DNA of 64,000 nt. It comes from an uncultured Lachnospiraceae bacterium (GTDB lineage Bacteria; Bacillota; Clostridia; Lachnospirales; Lachnospiraceae). The notes beneath the pieces are model-generated. The model worked only from the letters and a program-made list of their open reading frames with translations, was not told the DNA's origin and did not search any database. Positions 35,464 through 44,406 of the stretch are shown here, one piece after another (position 1 is the stretch's first letter; each line of letters starts with the position of its first letter). The translations under genes were made by a program, and so were the position numbers. The DNA lies in assembly GCA_902801515.1 (NCBI GenBank), contig CADCII010000004.1, positions 1 to 64,000 of the forward strand. The letters run 5' to 3'.

Positions 35464-36450
35464 TCAGGCATTCTTCATGGATGCCTCGAGCAGAGCCTTC
35501 TGACGTCTGGTCTCGCGGACATAGTCCGATGTGAGTGCGAACAGAAGAAGTGCGCCTCTTGCGACATACTGCCAGAAAGAGTCAACATTAACCATGATCA
35601 GGCCTGTGTTGAATGCCTGGATCAGGATGATACCGAGCGCAGTTCCGAACATGGAACCGACGCCGCCGGAGAAGGATGTTCCTCCGAGGATAACTGCAGT
35701 GATGGCGTCAAACTCAAGGTTCACATTTGCCGCCGGCTGCCCTGCATTCATGCGGGCTGCAAAGAGCATGCCGCCCATCGATGTGAGCATGCCGATCATG
35801 ATAAAGCAGGTCGTGACGATCCTCTTCGGATTCAGTCCCGCAAGGCGGGCTGCTTCGGCGCTGCCGCCGATCGCGTAGACGCTTCGTCCGAACCTGGTCC
35901 TTGCCAGAATAAACCCGAAGATTACAACACAGATGATCATGACCCATACCGGGATCGGAAGACGGAGAATGCGGAGATTTCCAAGTTTGTTGAACGCCTG
36001 ATTCTTGATCGCGACAGGTTTACCTCCGCAGATGATATAGGCAAAACCTCTGATGATCGTCTGGGATACCAGAGTCGCGATGAACGCCTCGATCTTGATC
36101 TGGTTGACCATCCAGGAGTTGAACAGTCCGACAACTGCTCCTGCGCAAAGTGTGATCACCATGGCGACCGGGATCGGGAAGCCCTTGTTCAGCAGGAGCG
36201 CACATGTAACTCCACAGAACGCTGCCAGAGAACCCGGAGACAGGTCATTCTGTTTTGCGATGATCAGATAAGTGTGCCCTATCGCGACCATACCGACCAG
36301 GGAAGATGCCACCAGAAGGTTGATCATGTTCTGAGTGGTCATAAAGTTCTTGTTCAGTGAGGTGAACAGAGCGAACACGGCGATGATCGCAACGACCAGG
36401 ACGATCTTGTCCCCTCCGATGATCGATGTGATTTTCTTCTTTTCATTCAT
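35464..36450 (-). CDS. Sugar ABC transporter permease, RbsC/AraH-like
   Basis: A 328-residue membrane protein with about nine hydrophobic segments. The family text LVASSLVGMVAIGHTYLIIA, NDLSPGSLAAFCGV, GLFNSWMVNQIKIEAFIATL, AIGGSAEAARLAGL and AVILGGTSFSGGVGSMFGT is intact. The start MNEKKKITSI has GGAGG nine bases upstream; the longer frame overlaps the ATPase gene and is rejected. It forms the channel with the ATPase just upstream. Confidence 0.92.
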   Translation of the reverse strand: MNEKKKITSIIGGDKIVLVVAIIAVFALFTSLNKNFMTTQNMINLLVASSLVGMVAIGHTYLIIAKQNDLSPGSLAAFCGVTCALLLNKGFPIPVAMVITLCAGAVVGLFNSWMVNQIKIEAFIATLVSQTIIRGFAYIICGGKPVAIKNQAFNKLGNLRILRLPIPVWVMIICVVIFGFILARTRFGRSVYAIGGSAEAARLAGLNPKRIVTTCFIMIGMLTSMGGMLFAARMNAGQPAANVNLEFDAITAVILGGTSFSGGVGSMFGTALGIILIQAFNTGLIMVNVDSFWQYVARGALLLFALTSDYVRETRRQKALLEASMKNA

Positions 36451-36454
36451 GGCG

Positions 36455-37948
36455 TTACTCCTCCATTCCCAGCGCAAGCAGCTTGTCTTCAGTAGCTTCG
36501 GAAGCAGGCACCTCTCCTGACATCTCCAGAGATCTCATGACGATGATCCTGTCACTGAGACCGATAACTTCCGGAAGTTCCGAGGAGATCAGGATCACGC
36601 CGAGCCCCTGTTTCGCGAACCGGCAGATCATCTCATAGAATTCGCTCTTCGCGCCGACGTCTATACCTTTTGTCGGCTCATCCAGGATCAACACCTGCGG
36701 ACTGGTTGCCACCGCTCTTGCAACGATGCATTTCTGCTGGTTGCCGCCTGACAGTTCCAGGACTTTCTTGTTCATTGACGGAGTCTTGATGGAGAATTCT
36801 TTGATGCCCCGAAGAGCCATCTCCTTCTCTTTCTTCGTGTCAATGATGCCCAGAGCATTTGAATTCTGGTTCAGTGACGCGATATCGATGTTGCCGGCAA
36901 CGTCCAGATTGCCGAGAAGCCCCTGCAGCTTGCGGTCTTCCGGAACCAGCATGATGCCGTTTCTCATCGCTTCCTTCGGAGACCTGTTCTCAATCTTCTT
37001 ACCGTTCAGGCGGATCGTACCGCTCTTGCGCTTGTCCGCTCCAATGACCGCCCGCATGAGTTCCGTTCTGCCCGCTCCTACAAGGCCTGAGAATCCGAGG
37101 ACCTCACCCCTGTGAAGCTGGAAGGAAACAGGCTTCACGTAGTCGGAGGAAACATTTTCCACATCCAGCAGGACATCTCCGATCTCCTTCTCTTTATCCA
37201 GGGACGCATAGATGTCGCCCAGATCCCTGCCTACCATCAGTTTGATCAGTTCCGCATCCGTGGCCTTGTTGGTTTCATAGATTCCAATATGCCTTCCATC
37301 CTTGAAGATCGCCACCTTATCTGTGATCTGACGGATCTCGCTCATCCGGTGTGAGACATACAGGACGACCAGCCCTTCCTCTTTCAGCTTGCGGATGATG
37401 TCGAACAGACTCCGGATCTCCGCGTCTGACAGGGATGCTGTCGGTTCATCGAATGCAATGACCCTCAGGTTCTCCCTGCTGTAAGCCTTCATGATTTCTA
37501 CCATCTGCTGGTAGGCGATGGACAGATTCTTGACCTTTTCTGTCGGTTTGATCGGCAGGCCGAAATCATCGATGATCTTCTGCGCCATCTTATTTGCCTG
37601 CGCGGTATTGATCACGCCCAGAGAATTCGACGGCATGCGTCCGAGGTAAATGTTCTCGGCTACGCTCAGTTCCAGAAGGATCTGCCTTTCCTGATAGATA
37701 ATGCTGACGCCGTCCTCAATTGCCTGGTGGGGAGATTTGTAATGCTTCTCTTCCCCATCCAGCAGATAAGTCCCGCTCGTCGGCTGATAGTCTCCGTTGA
37801 GTGTTTTCAGCAGCGTCGATTTACCGGCTCCGTTCTCGCCAAGGAAAGCAAGCACTTCGCCGCCGAACGCCTGAAAGCTCACATCATCCAGTGCCTTCAC
37901 GCCCGGGAAATATTTCGAAATGTGCTGAAACTCCAGAACAGTTCCCAT
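36455..37948 (-). CDS. Sugar ABC transporter ATP-binding protein, RbsA/AraG-like
   Basis: A 497-residue protein with two nucleotide-binding domains. The first has Walker A GENGAGKSTLLKTL near 36-49, a signature-like LSIAYQQMVEI and FDEPTASL. The second has an altered P-loop GLVGAGRTELMRAVIG near 287, then LSGGNQQKCIVARA and LDEPTKGID, the standard asymmetric pattern of this family. It leads the operon and ends five bases upstream of the permease start. Confidence 0.95.
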   Translation of the reverse strand: MGTVLEFQHISKYFPGVKALDDVSFQAFGGEVLAFLGENGAGKSTLLKTLNGDYQPTSGTYLLDGEEKHYKSPHQAIEDGVSIIYQERQILLELSVAENIYLGRMPSNSLGVINTAQANKMAQKIIDDFGLPIKPTEKVKNLSIAYQQMVEIMKAYSRENLRVIAFDEPTASLSDAEIRSLFDIIRKLKEEGLVVLYVSHRMSEIRQITDKVAIFKDGRHIGIYETNKATDAELIKLMVGRDLGDIYASLDKEKEIGDVLLDVENVSSDYVKPVSFQLHRGEVLGFSGLVGAGRTELMRAVIGADKRKSGTIRLNGKKIENRSPKEAMRNGIMLVPEDRKLQGLLGNLDVAGNIDIASLNQNSNALGIIDTKKEKEMALRGIKEFSIKTPSMNKKVLELSGGNQQKCIVARAVATSPQVLILDEPTKGIDVGAKSEFYEMICRFAKQGLGVILISSELPEVIGLSDRIIVMRSLEMSGEVPASEATEDKLLALGMEE

Positions 37949-38104
37949 TTCGTCTCCTCCTGCTGCATACTGACATCGATCTCCGTCATTTTTATGTCAA
38001 TTTGTCGGAAATCTTCTTGCAATTTCTATTACAATGTAGCAAATAGACGAACTCATTTCATTGCTTATTATTGCCTTCGTGTTTAGATTTCTTGCTCTTA
38101 TACA

Positions 38105-38135
38105 TAAAAAAGAAAGCGGATCTGCTCCGCTTTCT
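38105..38135. terminator. Bidirectional intrinsic terminator after the amino acid ABC operon
   Basis: A perfect 10-bp stem AGAAAGCGGA / TCCGCTTTCT around TCTGC has T runs on both sides: CTTTTTCTC on the plus and TTTTTTATG on the minus strand. It lies 47 bases after the ATPase stop of the amino acid importer. Confidence 0.88.
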
Positions 38136-38181
38136 CTTTTTCTCAGGCAATTATCAGAAAATGCCGCTGCCAGCCTTCTTT

Positions 38182-38904
38182 TTACAGGACCTTGGACAGG
38201 AAATCCTGCAGCCTCTGGTTCTTCGGATTATTGAAAAACTCATAGGGAGTATTCTCTTCGGCTACAATGCCTTCATCAATGAACAGGATACGGCTTCCAA
38301 CCTCCCTGGCAAATCCCATCTCATGGGTGACAACGACCATGGTCATACCGTCTTCTGCAAGTTCCTTCATGATCTCAAGTACTTCACCGACCATCTCAGG
38401 ATCCAGTGCGCTGGTCGGCTCATCAAAGAGCATCACATCGGGATCCATAGCAAGCGCCCTTGCGATCGCTATACGCTGCTGCTGTCCGCCGGAGAGCATC
38501 CCCGGGTAGGCGTCTGCCTTATCCGGAAGCCCGATGCGCTTCAGCAGATCCTCTGCCTTCGCATCCGCCTCCTCCTGGCTCATTTTCTTAAGCAGGACCG
38601 GAGCGAGTGTAATGTTCTGCCGGACCGTTTTCATCGGGAACAGATTGAACTGCTGGAATACCATGCCCATCCTCTGCCGGATCTTATTGATATCCGTCTT
38701 CGGATCGGTCAGGGTGACTCCCTCGAAGATAATCTCTCCGCCGGTAGGCTCTTCCAGCAGATTGAGGCAGCGCAGGAAGGTGGACTTGCCCGATCCGGAC
38801 GGACCAATGACAACGACCTTCTCACCTTTTTCGATATGCTGGTCGATCCCCCGGAGGACCTGCTGATGTCCAAAGCTTTTCTGAAGATTCTTTGTGATAA
38901 TCAT
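38182..38904 (-). CDS. Polar amino acid ABC transporter ATP-binding protein (GlnQ-like)
   Basis: A 240-residue ATPase with Walker [21 protein letters not shown] near 34-53, [15 protein letters not shown] (Q loop), [19 protein letters not shown] and Walker [31 protein letters not shown] is the H-loop segment typical of the GlnQ/HisP group. Its start overlaps the permease stop by four bases. Confidence 0.95.
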   Translation of the reverse strand: MIITKNLQKSFGHQQVLRGIDQHIEKGEKVVVIGPSGSGKSTFLRCLNLLEEPTGGEIIFEGVTLTDPKTDINKIRQRMGMVFQQFNLFPMKTVRQNITLAPVLLKKMSQEEADAKAEDLLKRIGLPDKADAYPGMLSGGQQQRIAIARALAMDPDVMLFDEPTSALDPEMVGEVLEIMKELAEDGMTMVVVTHEMGFAREVGSRILFIDEGIVAEENTPYEFFNNPKNQRLQDFLSKVL

Positions 38905-39608
38905 TTCCGGTCCCCCTTTCCCATCTTTCGCTCGAAGAAGCCCATCAGTGCTGACAGGCCGAGCGTCATGATAAGATAGATCGCGGCCGCGATCACATAC
39001 GGCGGGATGACGTCCCAGGTCCTGGATCCGACATAGCCTGCCATCTTCATCAGGTCATTGACAGCGATGACAGAGATGACGGAGGTTTCCTTGACCAGAA
39101 CGATGAATTCATTTCCGAGCGCAGGAAGGATATTCTTGATGGCCTGCGGCAGGATGATGGTCCGCATCGTCATAGAGTAGGTCAGTCCAAGAGAACGGCC
39201 GGCTTCCATCTGGCCGATCGGAATCGACTCGATGCCCGCACGGATGATCTCGGACACATAGGCGCCGGAGTTAATGCCGCAGCAGACCGCGCCGACCACG
39301 ATGGGATTCGTGTTTGGGGATGTGAAGATCAGATTGTAGATGATCATGATCTGCACGATCATGGGCGTGCCGCGGATAACCGTGATATAAACTTTTGCAA
39401 ACGCATTCAGGACGCTCAGGAGCGGATTGGACGAATGCTTCGAAGAGACCCTGATTATCGCAAGTATGATACCGATCGCGATACCGATGATCACTGCGAA
39501 GAGCGAGATCAGCAGTGTCATGCGCAGACCGCTCAGGTACGCAAGATAGCGCCGTTCGGGGACCCATGCGTTATAAAAACTCTGTCCGATTGATTTTAAT
39601 AATTCCAT
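38901..39608 (-). CDS. Polar amino acid ABC transporter permease
   Basis: A 235-residue membrane protein with about five membrane segments. [13 protein letters not shown] and the EAA loop [20 protein letters not shown] followed by [20 protein letters not shown] identify the HisM/GlnP family. It overlaps the ATPase gene and is separated from the receptor by a stable hairpin. Confidence 0.94.
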   Translation of the reverse strand: MELLKSIGQSFYNAWVPERRYLAYLSGLRMTLLISLFAVIIGIAIGIILAIIRVSSKHSSNPLLSVLNAFAKVYITVIRGTPMIVQIMIIYNLIFTSPNTNPIVVGAVCCGINSGAYVSEIIRAGIESIPIGQMEAGRSLGLTYSMTMRTIILPQAIKNILPALGNEFIVLVKETSVISVIAVNDLMKMAGYVGSRTWDVIPPYVIAAAIYLIMTLGLSALMGFFERKMGKGDRK

Positions 39609-39632
39609 AGTATGGCTCTCTGCTTATAAACA

Positions 39633-39655
39633 GGGCACCCTTGCAAAGGGTGCCC
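39633..39655 (-). other. Stable hairpin between the receptor and permease genes
   Basis: GGGCACCCTT / AAGGGTGCCC, a 10-bp stem with a three-base loop, lies 45 bases after the receptor stop and 25 bases before the permease start. The minus-strand tail TGTTTATAAG is a weak T run. Such hairpins often protect the receptor part of the mRNA and give partial termination, so more receptor than permease is made. Confidence 0.65.
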
Positions 39656-39700
39656 CTTCCAATCATTTCATTTTATATATGGCTGTGACTGCCCGCTTAA

Positions 39701-41050
39701 TTACTCAGCCTCGGTCTCAGCAGCCTCTGCCTCAGTCTCGGCAGCGCCTTCGGATGCGGTTGAATGAGAAGCAATGATCTCATCCATCTGTCCGCTCTCC
39801 TGCAGCTGAGTGATGACTGCGTCAACAGCTGCCTTCATCTGCTCGTTGTCCTTCTTGATGGCTACTGCGTAGGAATCCTCGAACAGAGCGTCGCCTGCAA
39901 GGATCTCAAGTCCGTCATTGGAAGCGACCAGCTCAAGCGCCGGAGCCTCATCCATAACGATGCAGTCGATCTTGCCGTTCAGAAGATCCTGTGCCGCCTG
40001 GACAAACTTGGTGTAGCGCTGTACAGACTTCGGAGAAGCGTTCTCGCTGACCCACAGGTCTGCGATGTTGCCCTGCTGAACACCGACAACCTTGCCTTCA
40101 AGTGCGTCCGCGGAAGATTCCTCAACCTTCGGATCTGCCTTGTTGACAAGGATGACATCCTTGGAATCCACATACTTGACGGAGAAGTCCATGACCTCTT
40201 CACGCTCTTCGCTGACAGAAACGCCAGCGGCGACGATATCGACCTTGCCCTGCTGTACTGCCAGGAGAGCTCCGTCGAAGTCCATGTTCTGAACTTCAAG
40301 TTCTACGCCGAGAGCATCTGCGATCGCCTGGGCGATATCCATGTCGATACCCTTGACCTCGTTGCCTACAAGATATTCATAAGGAGCAAATCCTGCCTCA
40401 GTTCCGACGATCAGCTTGCCGTCAGATACAGTGGTAACTGCGCTGAAGTCAACTTCCTCAGCTGCCTCTGCCTCAGTCATAACTTCTGCTGCTTCCTCTG
40501 CCTCAGTCATAACCTCTGCTGCTGCTTCCTCTGCCTCGGTCATAACCTCTGCTGCTGCTTCCTCTGCCTCGGTCATTGCGCTTACGATCGCTTCTTCAGC
40601 CTCGGTCATAAACTCTTCTGCTGCTTCTTCTGCTTCGGTCATCGCCGCTGTGAGTACTTCTTCTGCCTCGGTCATAAGTTCTGCAGCTGCTTCTGCTTCG
40701 GTCATCGCAGTTGTGACTGTTTCTTCTGCCTCGGTCATAAGTTCTGCCGCTGCTTCTTCTGCTTCAGTCATTGCGGCTGCAACAGTTCCTTCTGCCTCAG
40801 TAACTGCAGTCTCAACTGCAGCTGCAGCTTCCGTCTCGACAACCTGTGCTGCCTCTGTCTCGACAACCTGTGCAGCCTCTGTCTCAACAGCCTGCGCAGC
40901 TTCTGTCACTGTCTCTTCAACAACTGCCTGTGTCTCTGCGGTCGTTGCCTTCTCAGTGGCCTTTTCTGTCTCTTTCTTTCCGCCGCTGCATCCGGTAAGT
41001 ACCAGAGCTGTTACAGCAAGCAGAGCTGTGATCTTCCTGAATTTTTTCAT
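39701..41050 (-). CDS. Amino acid ABC transporter substrate-binding lipoprotein with long acidic repeat linker
   Basis: A 449-residue lipoprotein. The lipobox is LVLTGC (Cys21). Residues about 27-200 are a Thr/Glu/Ala-rich spacer. First come VETEAAQV-type repeats at eight-residue spacing (residues 55-75). Then ten MTEAE copies occur at residues 94, 105, 116, 126, 137, 148, 159, 170, 181 and 191. The binding domain (about 207-430) shows LIVGTEAGFAPYEYLVGN, KGIDMDIAQAIADAL, NMDFDGALLAVQQGKVDIVA and YAVAIKKDN. The end is again an ETEAEAAETEAE tail. The start MKKFRKI has AAGGAG seven bases upstream; the longer frame is rejected. Confidence 0.9.
   Translation of the reverse strand: MKKFRKITALLAVTALVLTGCSGGKKETEKATEKATTAETQAVVEETVTEAAQAVETEAAQVVETEAAQVVETEAAAAVETAVTEAEGTVAAAMTEAEEAAAELMTEAEETVTTAMTEAEAAAELMTEAEEVLTAAMTEAEEAAEEFMTEAEEAIVSAMTEAEEAAAEVMTEAEEAAAEVMTEAEEAAEVMTEAEAAEEVDFSAVTTVSDGKLIVGTEAGFAPYEYLVGNEVKGIDMDIAQAIADALGVELEVQNMDFDGALLAVQQGKVDIVAAGVSVSEEREEVMDFSVKYVDSKDVILVNKADPKVEESSADALEGKVVGVQQGNIADLWVSENASPKSVQRYTKFVQAAQDLLNGKIDCIVMDEAPALELVASNDGLEILAGDALFEDSYAVAIKKDNEQMKAAVDAVITQLQESGQMDEIIASHSTASEGAAETEAEAAETEAE
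40451..40950 (-). repeat. Coding repeat array for T/E/A-rich linker
   Basis: Imperfect tandem repeats within the receptor gene, mostly of 33 bases (11 codons) with two 30-base units, encoding MTEAEEA plus variable residues. A shorter 24-base family (VETEAAQV) lies at the 5' end. They produce shadow reading frames rich in Ser/Ala on the other strand, which are not genes. Confidence 0.9.
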
Positions 41051-41109
41051 AATCCGACTCCTTCTCACTTTGTAATACTTTCAAGTTGCAAAGTTACAGT
41101 TCTCAAGCA

Positions 41110-41138
41110 TTATATGGCAATCTCACACAGAACACAAG
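41110..41138 (-). promoter_or_regulatory. Sigma-A promoter of the amino acid ABC operon
   Basis: Minus-strand TTGTGT (41138-41133), 17 bases, TATAAT (41115-41110), 60 bases before the receptor ATG. Confidence 0.76.
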
Positions 41139-41147
41139 CATAAATAA

Positions 41148-41183
41148 TGCATCTTTCGGCGTTTTTCAGCCGAAAGATGCATA
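41148..41183. terminator. Perfect hairpin downstream of the UPF0210 gene
   Basis: A perfect 14-bp stem ATGCATCTTTCGGC / GCCGAAAGATGCAT with an eight-base loop lies 33 bases after the UPF0210 stop and just upstream of the amino acid ABC promoter. The T tail on the minus strand is weak (TATTTATG), so termination efficiency is uncertain. Confidence 0.65.
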
Positions 41184-41215
41184 TTATAATCAAAAATGCC
41201 ATATATATGCATTAC

Positions 41216-42580
41216 TTAGTTTTTAAACGAATGGATCGGAGCGGGGATCCTTCCCTGCCTCCTGATAAAGTCTTCGCAGGAGAATCTGTTCACCGGCATG
41301 ATCGGCGCATGTCCGAGCAGCCCTCCGAATTCAACACTCTCGCCCACGCCCTTGCCGATCACGGGGATCAGTCTGACAGCAGTCGTTTTCTGATTGACCA
41401 TGCCGATCGCCATCTCATCGGCGATAATGCCGGATATTGATGATGCTTTCGTGTCACCCGGTATGGCGATCATATCCAGGCCCACCGAGCAAACACAGGT
41501 CATTGCCTCCAGCTTCTCGAGATGAAGCGCCCCTGCCTCCACAGCGTCGATCATACCCTGGTCTTCCGACACGGGAATGAAAGCGCCGGACAGTCCGCCC
41601 ACATAGCTGGACGCCATGACGCCGCCTTTCTTGACCTGGTCATTGAGCAGAGCGAGCGCTGCTGTCGTTCCCGGAGCACCTGCATATTCCAGTCCGATCT
41701 CGCAGAGAATATCCGCAACCGAGTCACCGATCGCCGGAGTCGGAGCCAGAGACAGGTCTATGATGCCGAACGGTACGCCCAGTCTTCTGGATGCTTCCTG
41801 CGCGACCAGCTGGCCGACACGGGTAACCTTAAACGCAGTCTTCTTGATGGTCTCGCAGAGAACTTCGAAATTCTCTCCTCTTACCGATTCCAATGCGGTC
41901 TTTACAACGCCGGGACCGGATACGCCGACATTGATCACCGTATCTCCCTCGGTCACGCCGTGAAATGCCCCTGCCATGAACGGATTGTCATCCGGAGCAT
42001 TGCAGAATACCACGAGTTTCGCACATCCCAGAGAATCCTGTTCTTTTGTCAGCCTGGCCGTCTCAAGTATGATCTCGCCGAGCAGACGGATCGCATCCAT
42101 ATCGATTCCCGTCTTCGTGGATCCGACGTTGACTGATGAACAGACAAAATCCGTGGACGCAAGTGCCCTGGGGATGGCACGGATCAGGTTCTCCTCTGCA
42201 GGAGTCATTCCTTTCGATACCACAGCGGAGAAACCGCCCAGGAAATTGACACCGACTTCCTTTGCGGCTCTGTCAAGTGTCTGTGCGATACTGACGAAAT
42301 CCTCCGGCGTCCTGCATGCAGAGGCGCCGACCAGTCCGATGGGCGTAACAGAGATCCTTTTGTTGACAACAGGAATCCCGTACTCCCTCTCGATCTCATT
42401 TCCGACCTTAACCAGATCTTTCGCGCAGGTCGTGATCTTTGAATAGATATTTTCATTTAGCTGAGCCAGATCCGAGGTAATACAGTCAAGAAGGCTGATG
42501 CCCATGGTGATCGTACGGACGTCCAGATTCTCCTGGGTGATCATCTTGACTGTCTCGGTTGCTTCCAGAATATTAATCAT
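41216..42580 (-). CDS. UPF0210 / PFL family protein
   Basis: A 454-residue member of the UPF0210 (PFL-like) family, whose fold is related to glycyl-radical enzymes but whose function is unknown. Seen in the text are [68 protein letters not shown] and a C-terminal [19 protein letters not shown]. There is no clear glycyl radical motif. It follows the UPF0237 ACT gene by 30 bases; this pair is widely conserved in Firmicutes, which suggests the small protein senses a ligand for the large one. Confidence 0.92.
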   Translation of the reverse strand: MINILEATETVKMITQENLDVRTITMGISLLDCITSDLAQLNENIYSKITTCAKDLVKVGNEIEREYGIPVVNKRISVTPIGLVGASACRTPEDFVSIAQTLDRAAKEVGVNFLGGFSAVVSKGMTPAEENLIRAIPRALASTDFVCSSVNVGSTKTGIDMDAIRLLGEIILETARLTKEQDSLGCAKLVVFCNAPDDNPFMAGAFHGVTEGDTVINVGVSGPGVVKTALESVRGENFEVLCETIKKTAFKVTRVGQLVAQEASRRLGVPFGIIDLSLAPTPAIGDSVADILCEIGLEYAGAPGTTAALALLNDQVKKGGVMASSYVGGLSGAFIPVSEDQGMIDAVEAGALHLEKLEAMTCVCSVGLDMIAIPGDTKASSISGIIADEMAIGMVNQKTTAVRLIPVIGKGVGESVEFGGLLGHAPIMPVNRFSCEDFIRRQGRIPAPIHSFKN

Positions 42581-42610
42581 CGTTAAACCGCCTGTCTGTA
42601 TACCTGATGA

Positions 42611-42883
42611 TCAGATCCGATGCATCGCGTTGAATATGTCTTCGCCCATGACACGGATCGACAGTCCCATGCTCTTTCCCATCGCGTCGAGTTCATCTGC
42701 GATCTCACCTGTTTCCTTGGTTGACTTCGCAGGGTCTGTGACCATCATCATATTGAAATAACCGCCGACGATCGTCTGTGAGATATCCAGTATGTTAACC
42801 TGGTTCTGAGCCAGATATGTGCAGACTTTCGCGATGATTCCCACCGCGTCTTTGCCGACAACTGTTATGATTACTCTTTTCAT
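42611..42883 (-). CDS. UPF0237 ACT-domain protein
   Basis: A 90-residue single ACT domain (MKRVIITVVGKDAVGIIAKV, then NILDISQTIVGGYFNMMMV). GGGAG lies six bases upstream of the ATG; the longer frame overlaps the next gene and is rejected. It belongs to the GcvR-like UPF0237 family and is the partner of UPF0210 next door. Confidence 0.93.
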   Translation of the reverse strand: MKRVIITVVGKDAVGIIAKVCTYLAQNQVNILDISQTIVGGYFNMMMVTDPAKSTKETGEIADELDAMGKSMGLSIRVMGEDIFNAMHRI

Positions 42884-42899
42884 GTTCTTCTCCCTTGTA

Positions 42900-43700
42900 T
42901 CAGATATGCAGCAGGTCCATCGGATGAGTGCGGCTTGCCACTTCAACCGGTATATCGCCTTCTTTGTAAGGACACTGTTCATCCAGGGCAAGCTCAGACA
43001 TCACTGTTGCATAAGCAAGTTCATCATAGTTATTCGTCTTGCTCAGATGGCCCAGATACGCTTTCTTCATGTGATCATTCAGGACCTGTGCCAGAAGCAT
43101 GCCTGCCGAAACATTGGACAGATGGCCCTTCTCCGACAGGATCCTCTGCTTGAGCGGGTAAGGATAAGGACCGACCTGAAGCATATTCTCGTCATGGTTG
43201 GACTCCACCAGCACCGTATCCAGGTCTTTCAGGTGAGACAGTGTGTATCGGTTGAAGCATCCCATATCGGTAGCCACGGCAGCTGCCCTTCCTCCGCTCT
43301 CCACACGGTACGCCACAGGATCCGCGGCGTCATGTGATACGTGAAATGCTTCTATCTTCAAGTCTCCCACTATAAATGGGAGATCCGCGTCGATCGCATG
43401 GAACAGGCTCTCATCCACCTTCCCCAGAGGCGCGTACCGCATGATCTGGCGGATCGTAGCAGCTGTCGCGTACACAGGGATATGTGCCTTTCGGCTGAGA
43501 ACTCCCAGTCCGGATATATGATCGCTGTGCTCATGCGTGACCAGTACTGCTGAGATATCCTCCGGCCTGCGGTCGATCAGTTTCAGAGCGTCCGTTATCC
43601 TCTTGCAGGAGATCCCGGCGTCGATCAGTACGCAGGTCTGATCAGATCCGATATATATGCAGTTCCCGCTGCTCCCGCTGGCGATACTGTAAAAGTCCAA
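42900..43700 (-). CDS. MBL-fold metallo-hydrolase, WalJ/YycJ-like
   Basis: A 266-residue metallo-beta-lactamase-fold protein. SIASGSSGNCIYIGSDQTC opens the domain, and the metal motif THEHSDHISGLGVLSR is near residue 53-68. KIEAFHVSHDAADPVAYRV and LVESNHDENML are conserved in the YycJ family of predicted 5'-3' exonucleases. I chose a TTG start at 43700 (LDFYSIASG) because GGAAGG lies close upstream and it clears the coaE stop; the open frame further up overlaps coaE by 119 bases. In other Firmicutes this gene sits in the walRK operon; here it does not. Confidence 0.85.
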   Translation of the reverse strand: MDFYSIASGSSGNCIYIGSDQTCVLIDAGISCKRITDALKLIDRRPEDISAVLVTHEHSDHISGLGVLSRKAHIPVYATAATIRQIMRYAPLGKVDESLFHAIDADLPFIVGDLKIEAFHVSHDAADPVAYRVESGGRAAAVATDMGCFNRYTLSHLKDLDTVLVESNHDENMLQVGPYPYPLKQRILSEKGHLSNVSAGMLLAQVLNDHMKKAYLGHLSKTNNYDELAYATVMSELALDEQCPYKEGDIPVEVASRTHPMDLLHI

Positions 43701-43722
43701 TAGTTTCTTCCTTCCTGTCTTC

Positions 43723-44328
43723 TCAGGATATCTTCGCGATATCTCTCCGGGCAAGCGCATTGTCCAGCTGCCAGAACGTATTCTGTACGTTTTCAGAGGA
43801 ATTGTCAATCGTAAGCGCACACAGAGCGCGGAAACTTTCATCCGCTCTCTGGCTTCTGAACATCTGTGTGATTCTCTCGTCCGTATAGCCGCGGCTGTCT
43901 TTCAGACGCCTTCTGCGCGTATCTTCATCCGCATATATGTACCATATCTCATCGCAGATCTCATCATAATGATCATCCAGCAGAAGCGCCGCCTCCACAA
44001 CGATGAGCGGACAGTCCTGATGTTCTGTGATGAGTTGATTGACTCTCTCTCTCACAGCGGGATGAACAATTGCATTCAGTTCTTCCCTCAGACGGCTGTC
44101 TCTGAATACCATCTGTGCAACAGCCCTGCGGTCAATCGAATTATCCTCTTTCACTACCTGTCTGCCGAACAGTTCTACCATGGGGCTGTAGCATGTCTCT
44201 CCCGGTTCCTGGAGTTTCCTTCCGACTTCATCGCACTCGATCAGATATGCTCCATAGGATTCTCTTAGATATTCCAGCACCGTACTCTTGCCTGATCCGA
44301 CGCCCCCTGTGATACCCAGTACTTTCAT
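43723..44328 (-). CDS. coaE: Dephospho-CoA kinase
   Basis: A 201-residue P-loop kinase for the last step of coenzyme A synthesis. It has MKVLGITGGVGSGKSTVLEY (P-loop 8-15), ECDEVGRKLQEPG, and a lid region with DEDTRRRRLKDSRG. The ATG at 44328 has GGGAG six bases upstream; the ATG two codons earlier abuts that site. It is adjacent to polA, a common arrangement. Confidence 0.95.
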   Translation of the reverse strand: MKVLGITGGVGSGKSTVLEYLRESYGAYLIECDEVGRKLQEPGETCYSPMVELFGRQVVKEDNSIDRRAVAQMVFRDSRLREELNAIVHPAVRERVNQLITEHQDCPLIVVEAALLLDDHYDEICDEIWYIYADEDTRRRRLKDSRGYTDERITQMFRSQRADESFRALCALTIDNSSENVQNTFWQLDNALARRDIAKIS

Positions 44329-44406
44329 TTTCATCTCCCTCAGAGTTTTCAGGCCTGCCGCCAGATTCTGCAGATTCTTCCGGTTCTCATGTCATTGCAC
44401 TTCATA

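Noticed and set aside
39271-39567. Minus-strand frame of 98 codons inside the amino acid permease gene.
   Set aside because: It is an alternative frame of the permease with no start signal and atypical composition.
40416-41143. Long plus-strand open frames rich in Ser/Ala or Cys/Leu opposite the amino acid receptor gene.
   Set aside because: They are shadows of the T/E/A repeat on the other strand; the repeated codons avoid stops in several frames. No ribosome binding site or homology supports them.
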